In this document: positions 57,450-64,000 of the stretch, piece by piece | Position numbering within the stretch: the first letter of the stretch is position 1 | Layout of the letters: every line of letters begins with the position of its first letter | Assembly: GCA_958510875.1 (NCBI GenBank) | Contig: OY294069.1 | Span: 4,030,001-4,094,000 of the forward strand | DNA from: Endomychus coccineus | Lineage: Eukaryota; Arthropoda; Insecta; Coleoptera; Endomychidae | Direction of reading: 5' to 3' | DNA length: 64,000 nucleotides | Notes under the pieces: generated by a model | What the model saw: the letters and a program-made list of their open reading frames with translations, nothing else | Told to the model about the DNA's origin: nothing | Database searches by the model: none | Translations under genes and position numbers: made by a program

Positions 57450-57970
57450 GTTTCTTTACACGCAACTGGAAATAATCATATTTGGAAGTAAACAGATGTC
57501 CCCAAAGGGATTTAGGATATGATCACTACTTCTGTGGAGTCTGGTAGAGGATAACAACCCAGAGACACTAACTTTTAAAGGTAATTCAGATGTTATAGCA
57601 AAACAAAAATTTGAAAGCACTCTATCCAAAAAGGTTCTAAGATATAGACTAGGAACCAACCCTAGTAAGACTACAGTGGTGATCTTCACCAAACAGAAGA
57701 AGATGAATCACAATGAAATCTAGCTGGATGAAACCATCATCGTACTGGGAGATGAGATAAAATGTCTAGGCATCACACTCGACAAGACTATCACCTATAG
57801 TTAACCCTTAAAGAATGTGTCCGAGAAGGCGACACGTACTCTAATGGTGTGCAGGAGAATGACAGGCGAAACATAAGTTGTTCACCCAAAATGGTGCTCT
57901 GAATGTACACCATGATGATTGGACCTATCCCCAACTATGTAGCGATAGCCTGGAGCGATAATACGAAGGA
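57450..57970 (+). pseudogene. LINE RT thumb fragment (R1/Jockey-like)
   Basis: Reads NPSKTTVVIFTKQKKM, then IKCLGITLDKTITY, VSEKATRTLMVCRRM, and after a frameshift WCSECT/MYTMMIGPIPNYVAIAW. This follows the post-catalytic region of R1-type reverse transcriptases (N-P-x-K-T...I-F-T, L-G-(I/V)-x-L-D-K, and the M-Y-T-x-x-x-x-P-(I)-x-x-Y-(G/A) block). A LINE distinct from L1w. Confidence 0.65.
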
Positions 57971-57974
57971 AATG

Positions 57975-58790
57975 ACCAAAATACTGGATCTAGTCGGAAA
58001 CTGTAAAAACATTAATGTTAAAATAAAAACTTATTCAGATACAGTAGTTTTAAATTTTCCCGCTTCACTGTCGACCTATGGAACATGTGTAAGTGTTACA
58101 ATAAAGCATGAATTCCAATATGGTATAATCCCTACCAACCTAATTATCACGATCTACGATCCCAAGCTTTATTTTGGTTGTTTACAACTTGAAATCCACT
58201 GCAAACTTAATCTAAACAAACAAACTTTCCAGAATATTTTTTGAGGTTATTCTCAGTTTCGCTAGCTCCCTTCATTATCGGTTGGCTCACTCGATAACAT
58301 TTCATAGTGTCATACTAACCTGTAGAGCGAATGAAGAGGACTGTAGGTCCATTCAAAAGTTAACAACTTCGATGTTTGACAGTCAATGTTAAGTAGTTAT
58401 CCTTTGCTCCTGAGGACTGATCTCATAAAATTACTTCTGTGAGTACCAACAGCTAGTTTTGTCGCTTCGGAACTGACCGCAGTGAGATCGCCTATCTTTT
58501 TCCCACATATTGGGACTTTTGGACAGCTGAACCATTGATTTGTACAGTTTTTCCGTTTGAATTTTCAGTTTTGTGGGAATTAATGGTGACTGAGCGAATT
58601 TTTCCATCAACTGTCATTCCTTCGCTCATTATTGAAATCTGCACTATTGATAAATAAACTGTTTCAAAATCGAAATATCTTTTATTATCAATTCGACCAA
58701 AAATCTCCTAGCTCATCGTCCTTGGAAGTATTCTTTCAATGTAATGCAAGAACATTATGTCTTGAATAGTAAACCTCTGCTGATCGCTGA
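57975..58790. other. No recognisable feature
   Basis: No motif or matched repeat found. Confidence 0.4.
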
Positions 58791-58816
58791 TCCTGGCTGA
58801 AATTTCAAATCGACCT

Positions 58817-59300
58817 GTGCTACAATCCCCCCGACTTCTCCTTCTACTGCCTATCTTCCACACTTCCAAAACTATCTCAGTTTCACAAACCTATCAAAGA
58901 TTCCTTCCTCTTCACCTTGAAGGTGCTTATAGCATTCCCTGTTCTTGCGGTAAAGTCTACTATGATGAAACAGGTCGTACAGTAGCTATTCGTGTGAATA
59001 AACATGTGCGCTGTACAAGTGTACAAGGCTTTATGACACAAGTAGATCTGCACTTGTGGAACACAAGTTTGACACTAATTATTGAATCGTTTTCGAAAAT
59101 ACTGGAATATTAGCAAGAGCCCCAAACTTCTATCAGCGAAAAATCCTTGAAGCTATAGAAATGATAAAACATACAAATAATCTTCCCAATATTTGGAAAC
59201 ACATCCTCGAAAAGCCCACTTCGCACATGATCACACAATGGCAGGTTCAGGTACCAGAAGGAGTTAACCACCGGAGTATAGGCAGTGAACATTGAAGCGT
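58817..59300 (+). pseudogene. Penelope-like GIY-YIG endonuclease fragment
   Basis: 58890-59030 (+): AYSIPCSCGKVYYDETGRTV, IRVNKHVRCT, the GIY-YIG core in the C-x-C form typical of one PLE clade, with Ile/Gly of YIGETGR changed to Tyr/Asp. After a frameshift come ARAPNFYQRKILEAIEMIKH and HTNNLPNIWK. Beyond 59300 a further conserved-looking open piece (59292-59495, with TVGKTSASSRAIVTRNSSGS) is probably part of the same element's 3' end. Pseudogene: several frame breaks. Confidence 0.65.
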
Positions 59301-60280
59301 GAAGGATTTTTTCCTATAATGAATACGGCTGCAGGAACCAGTAGAATCAGTTTCAGTTCAAGCCTCAAGCCTGCCCTGAAGATGCCATCTGTAACGGTTG
59401 GCAAAACATCGGCATCAAGTCGTGCTATTGTGACGCGGAATTCATCCGGAAGCCAAGATTTTTCAAGAAAATTATGGTTTTTGGCTATTTTCTAAATAGC
59501 ATATTTTGTCTCGGATATCACATTGTAGCGACTAGTTTTGCCCCTTGATCGATGAATGCCAGCACTACCAATATTGTGTGTGGGCCAACTGAAGTTGGAC
59601 AAGGCTGGTAGTATTATAGTACTTCATGATACATACGCGTCTGCCAAGTTTTCACAGGAACAAATAACAAACTAACTTCCAAATACATATTCAGTAAGAC
59701 TCGATAAGAAAATACCCATGAACGATAGAAAGGAACTGACGATAAAAGCGCGATCTTTTGAGAAGTCAATTACTCATCAAACCACCCTCGTATATTGTGA
59801 TGTGATGGGGTCGTGAATAAACAATTTTATCAGCTATTTTGTTCGACAAAACTCGATCAATAGATCTTTGAAGCTATTGTTAATTTCTATATGCTATTTA
59901 GAACGTAAATACCGGTGTGAAAAGTTGATATCGCTTCACGAAGTTGAAGTAACGATCTAAATATACTCGCGTTAATTTATTCATACGTCTTTTGGTGGCT
60001 TCTTCCTCATTTTGTTCTGTCCTCTACATCGAACTAGTACTTTCATGAACTAGTATCCACACCAGAGAATATCACATTGTTCAATTCTTGAGACAATATA
60101 CTTTACGATAATAAGTTCAATTAAGCATTTCCCTAATTTTACTTTGAATTATTAACTATGTACCTAGTTCCGAATGGTGGATCTTCTTGATAATGCTGGA
60201 ATTTCGTGAAAACTAATTCATTATTGATTGGACAGAATCCATAATTCAGAGTGAAATTGAACAAACAAAATTTATTTGTT
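59300..60280. other. PLE 3' end, then nothing recognisable
   Basis: 59300-59495 looks like the trailing part of the preceding PLE. 59500-60280 shows nothing assignable. Confidence 0.35.
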
Positions 60281-60284
60281 TCCT

Positions 60285-60560
60285 CACAATTATTATGTAT
60301 AAATTCTCGAAAAATAAGTCACACTAACACATATGCTCATTATTTTCGCCTTTACGTTCGTTTCGGTCTCACGACCATCATCAGAAAACGTATCAATATG
60401 TATAAGACGTGATTTCTTAAAGCCAATAGTATTATCACAAGGTGTCCTTATCGTACTAATTTCAATTAAGAATGCCCACGTCGCCGAAACGAACAGAAGC
60501 ACGAGTATTCGGAATTACAACACATTGATGTTTTAAGTATATGAATTAAGAATCCGCTGC
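60285..60560 (-). repeat. PLE-associated repeat with hammerhead-like core (minus)
   Basis: Reverse-complement copy of 44080-44350. On the minus strand it follows, by about 200 bp, the PLE coding remnant at 60740-61345, so it probably is that element's non-coding terminal part. Confidence 0.65.
60348..60391 (-). ncRNA. Hammerhead-ribozyme-like motif (minus strand)
   Basis: Read on minus: stem I CGTTTT, core CTGATGA (60385-60379), an extra T, stem II GGTC with GTGA tetraloop and GACC (perfect), core GAAA, three-bp stem III (A-C-G with C-G-T across a 2-nt loop), GTA cleavage triplet, stem I return AAGGCG. Predicted cleavage lies between 60354 and 60353. Short-stem-III type I hammerheads are known in Penelope-like elements (established knowledge). 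The extra T before stem II is non-standard but occurs in both copies. Confidence 0.6.
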
Positions 60561-60739
60561 TTAACAATATTCTTGGGTAATAGGTGATAGAAAAATATTG
60601 TCATCTGAGCTATTCTACCTAGAATATACTTTTAACATTATAAAGACGCATGTAGGAATTTGCGAGGGTTTTAATTAATTAAACTCGTTTAAATCTGACT
60701 TAATGATTGCTAATGCGTAATATTCTATAATTTACAGAC

Positions 60740-61345
60740 TTGGAGTCACTCACGTTTTATGTGAATCATCTCCAGGATAGATCTTTTATAATAACTGGTT
60801 TTCTTAGTTAAGTTATTAACATTTTTGTAATCGAATTGATGATTATAATGAAAGCAGTGTTTAGCAAAGGCGGTGGAATCTTCTAAGTTTCTGTTTCTTG
60901 TACTATATTTAGTAGTATTTATGCGCAACATCTTTATCATACTAGTTTTCAAACATTTTAACCGCGCGATCTGTGAGGCTGCTTATAATGCTTTTTTTAT
61001 AACTTGTTGGTGCAACGAAATTGAATTGAAGATGACGTTGAGACAAAACTCCTTTAGTAAACCACAAAGTTTTTATTTTTCCATCTATATCATGCCTAAT
61101 GTCTATATCTAGAAAATTTATGTTTTTGTTCATTTCTATTTCACAAGTAAATTGAAGTTTACAGTGGAAATTGTTGAATTTATCAATCACTTATCATTGG
61201 GAACACACATAAGGCAATCTTCTACATACCTTTCAAAGAATACGGGTCGAAAATCTAATGAATCTATTACAGATTCCTCTAGGCATACCATAACTAGGTT
61301 AGCAATAATAGCTGAAATAGGAGATCCCATTGCTTACAATTAGTA
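60740..61345 (-). pseudogene. Penelope-like element: RT active-site region and C-terminus
   Basis: From 61345 down on minus: MGSPISAIIANLVMVCLEES, VFFERYVEDCLMCVPNDK (YVED where PLEs have Y-x-DD), then after a stop and frameshift MIDKFNNFHCKLQFTCEIEM, INFLDIDIRHDI, SSLTDRAVKMFEN, and after another, DSTAFAKHCFHYNHQFDYKN and LEMIHIKRE. The GIY-YIG core expected between the RT and the FAKHC block is missing, pointing to an internal deletion. Asp to Glu at the active site would be expected to impair RT. Confidence 0.7.
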
Positions 61346-61349
61346 TTAT

Positions 61350-62455
61350 TCCTTCCACATTGCAGGCTACTCATCTATAGCATAACTATTCGGAATACCG
61401 GTTTATAGTGAGTACTGTGAATAATAATGAACCTTAAAAAATAAAAGAATGCTATTGGAATATAAACGACGTTCTATCTCGTTCGGATTCATGGAAATGA
61501 CAACAGTAATTTGGGTCTTACACTCTGTGATCTCCTTCGTAAAGAATCTCGTAAAGCAACGTTAAGGGCTTTCTGTTTCACCTTATATTGTGGGCTAGAG
61601 TTTCGTTTCTTTTTAATTATGGTAATTTTCTTTTAGGATCTTCTGTTTATCTTTTACGGGTTATTTGGTCTTTCAGGAAAGTCAACTGGTGCGTTGTATT
61701 CAGATAAAATAATCGAGATGCTTCGCAGTCTTGGTTCTTCCAATTAAATGAACGAAGTTTTTACCGACTACTCCTTGAATTTTAAGTAGCAACTTGAACA
61801 ACCGAAAGCATGAAGTTTCGCACTCATCTGGAAACTTGTTTATGTTATTTGTCAACTACAAATTCAATCAACACTGTGTGCAAAGGGCTGTATTATCGAA
61901 TAGACAAAGTAAGAAACTTCTCATGAGCTCTGGAAGTTTCGGGGGTCTCACAGGCCCATAGGAAGAGGACAGTTTTTTCACATACGTCTCAGTCAGTGCC
62001 GGCTCTAGTCATCACATCCTAAATAACAAGGCCGGAACTCTGTCGATGTGACGTCACATAGTAATTGAACGTTTAAATTCAGCATGTACACACTGCACAT
62101 GTGGAAATGTTTTTGTTCCGCATTAAAAACCAGTTGGACGTGTAGTGGAATAAATCGGAAAGAAAACTTATAATATTAATAAACTTGATGTGGCTATCGA
62201 TTTTAATAACATCTTTCTGGTAGTTTTAGTCTGATTTTACACCAATCAGAATTGTCTAGGTAGTAACATTCGTTGATTTGTTGTCGAGGGCTACTTCGAA
62301 GCAAACGATCTAGATCATGATGGCTTACACCCATTGCACTATATTTTGAAACAATGAAATGGCCCGGTTAGTAGCATACATTTTTAATGGAAGGCATCTT
62401 GATACGAATTTCAGCCATCCCTGAGTGATAAATTTGATGAATTCATGGAATCTGA
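61350..62455. other. No recognisable feature
   Basis: AT-rich; no coding motif, no matched repeat. Confidence 0.4.
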
Positions 62456-62459
62456 AACC

Positions 62460-63660
62460 GTTGCTTACAAAAAACATGGGAGTAACACACGACTACTGCA
62501 CAAGCTGCAATTTTGGTACATCTTGAGCTGGATCCTACTTCAAGAACCAGAAAATTAGGAGCAACTTATATAATTACACGCAGTAGTCTTCAGAGAATTT
62601 TGGAATGGCATCGATTCCATCCCAATAAGATTTATTATATGCTAGAGCTCAATGAGGATCATCCAGATCGCCGTATACAATTTTGTGAGAAGATGAGTCT
62701 AAGAATTTTGAAGAATCCCAATTTTTTATATTCTACATTCTTTTCTAACAAATGCACATTTGTCCTTATTGGTCACGAAAGAGTTCTATATATAGAGTAG
62801 ACAAGTACTGTGTTAGGCATAGGAAAGCGCTAGTAAGTAGTTAGACATTCTGTCTTACTAGCACATGTTAGTGCGCTCTCACTCGCATGGTCTCCCTTTC
62901 TATCACAAAGAGTATAAGAATACAAGAATCAGTATAACGCGCGCAAATCGTGCGATTGAGAGCGCACTACATGTGCGAGAAGAACAGAATGCGCCTTACC
63001 AGTGAAAGGCTCAGTTGTCTACTCTATATATAGAGCTCTTTGTTGGTCACAGGTGATTCGCATCCTGGAGTCAAGAAAGAACAGTATTCACAGTGTCCAG
63101 AAAAGTTGAACGTGTGAACTGGGATCTTGTGAAATAATATGGTTGGTCCATTTTTCCCACCTGATAACTCGAAGGATTCTACCTCAATTTACTTCATGAC
63201 TTCATTTACCCTCGCAGCTTTGTGAAGATTCTCGAAAACGACGATTAGATCTCATAGGAAAATGTATTTTTCGACAGGATGGCGTTAAGTCACCCTATAT
63301 GGCCCTTATACTCGACTTTTTGAATCGACGTTTTCCTGAACACTGGATTGGTAGGAGGGTTTCCATTGAATGGCCATCAACATCGCCAGGTTTAACACCT
63401 GCAGACTTTTCCTTATGCGGTAATTAACAAGATGTTATTTATAAAATGAAACCTACCTTCTTAGAAATTCTTCGCCACCGAATAGAGGTAGCATGTGGTG
63501 AAATAACTCCCGAAATGCTGAAAAAAATATTGGAAAATTTTGAACAAAGATTTTATTACTGTAGAACAAAGAACTTTCCCGTTGACCGGACTTCATGGTA
63601 TCATTCATCAATTGACTTTACAGTCTCAGCTCGTTGTTATCGCATAACTCATCAATAAGA
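62460..63660 (+). pseudogene. Tc1/mariner-like transposase pseudogene
   Basis: In order: DPTSRTRKLGATYIITRSSL (helix-turn-helix), RILEWHRFHPNKIY, LNEDHPDRRIQFCEKM, TFFSNKCTF (the place of the first catalytic Asp, now Asn), then beyond the inserted MITE DSHPGVKKEQYSQCPEKLNV, MVGPFFPPDN, RQDGVKSPYMALILDFLNRR (second Asp), FPEHWIGRRVSIEWPSTSPG, LTPADFSLCG (third acidic site), and FEQRFYYCR. Such Tc1/mariner-related transposases with a DRR-x-x-FC motif are widespread in insects (family knowledge). Several stops and frameshifts; inactive. A 266-bp hAT-type MITE lies within it. Confidence 0.75.
62777..63042. mobile_element. hAT-type MITE, 266 bp, nested in the transposase pseudogene
   Basis: Terminal inverted repeats (G/C)AAAGAG(T/C)TCTATATATAG and onwards (28 bp with two mismatches), with imperfect inverted homology continuing inside. 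TTGGTCAC is duplicated at 62769-62776 and 63043-63050; an 8-bp target duplication is characteristic of hAT elements. No coding capacity. The surrounding transposase reading resumes after it, which confirms insertion. Confidence 0.85.
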
Positions 63661-63664
63661 ATAA

Positions 63665-64000
63665 CAAACTAGGCACTAGAGAATGGGTTTGGTATTGCAG
63701 GAGATTATCTCACGTTAATCCGACAGATAAATGCTATATTTTATTTTGTCGGACAATTAGCTTCAAATTAATGGATCGTATTTTCGGCTTGATTATGATT
63801 CATGACCGTTTGCAATGTACAAGGATATGCGCGCGACGAGATCAATAAAGTATAACCGGAAATGCGACATTATAAATACCAATTAATTTTTGGATATTGG
63901 CTCGAATATATGATAATATTTAAATACAGGGCTCGTAAATTCTTTCGAATTTATTCATCATTTCTTTCACTAACATACAGAACTGTTAATGTTAAGCTAC
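63665..64000. other. No recognisable feature
   Basis: Downstream of the transposase pseudogene; nothing assignable. Confidence 0.4.

Noticed and set aside
1..64000. Search for tRNA, rRNA and CRISPR arrays
   Set aside because: No T-arm/anticodon arrangement, rRNA block or regularly spaced repeat with unique spacers was seen; a covariance search would be needed to exclude a tRNA completely.

Overview
This is AT-rich animal DNA, almost certainly from an insect. The evidence is one exon that reads as insect neuroligin and a load of mobile elements typical of arthropods: Bel-Pao, Penelope-like elements (PLEs), non-LTR LINEs, mariner/Tc1, hAT and Helentron. The window carries no prokaryotic operons, CRISPR array, rRNA, or tRNA that I could support. 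The order of insect cannot be fixed from the sequence.

The only host gene I recognise is the first coding exon of a neuroligin-like cell-adhesion protein (13430-13898, + strand). It has a start codon, a signal peptide, the start of the carboxylesterase-like domain and a consensus splice donor. No second neuroligin exon was found, so 13.9-64 kb is probably the first part of a very long intron.

Layout: 1-1001 is an OTU-protease repeat with inverted arms, and a second copy lies inverted at 21381-22378. 1.5-2.6 kb holds LINE, PLE and mariner relics. 2630-5045 is a transposon with ~0.94 kb inverted arms around a decayed Cys-rich ORF. 7.6-8.95 kb is the 3' end of a Helentron (helicase tail plus endonuclease). 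10.2-12.6 kb is a LINE split by a 1598-bp hAT element with a perfect 8-bp target-site duplication. 14.2-15.6 kb holds PLE fragments in both orientations. 26568-32539 is a nearly intact Bel-Pao retrotransposon with 290-bp LTRs (3 differences) and a 5-bp target duplication, inserted into a LINE; its integrase is broken. 35-54 kb is dominated by fragments of one LINE family. 49.7-50.4 kb is a degenerate tandem array. 58.8-61.3 kb holds PLE pieces. 62.46-63.66 kb is a transposase pseudogene interrupted by a 266-bp hAT-type MITE with an 8-bp target duplication.

The most interesting signals are hammerhead-ribozyme-like sequences in two copies of a PLE-associated repeat (60348-60391 minus, about 44248-44290 plus), where stem I is preserved by compensatory changes; the long-armed palindromic transposon with its central Cys-rich ORF; and a 75-codon unidentified ORF (about 43614-43840, minus) lying between direct repeats. 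Nearly all coding sequence other than the neuroligin exon and the Bel-Pao gag-pol is decayed.
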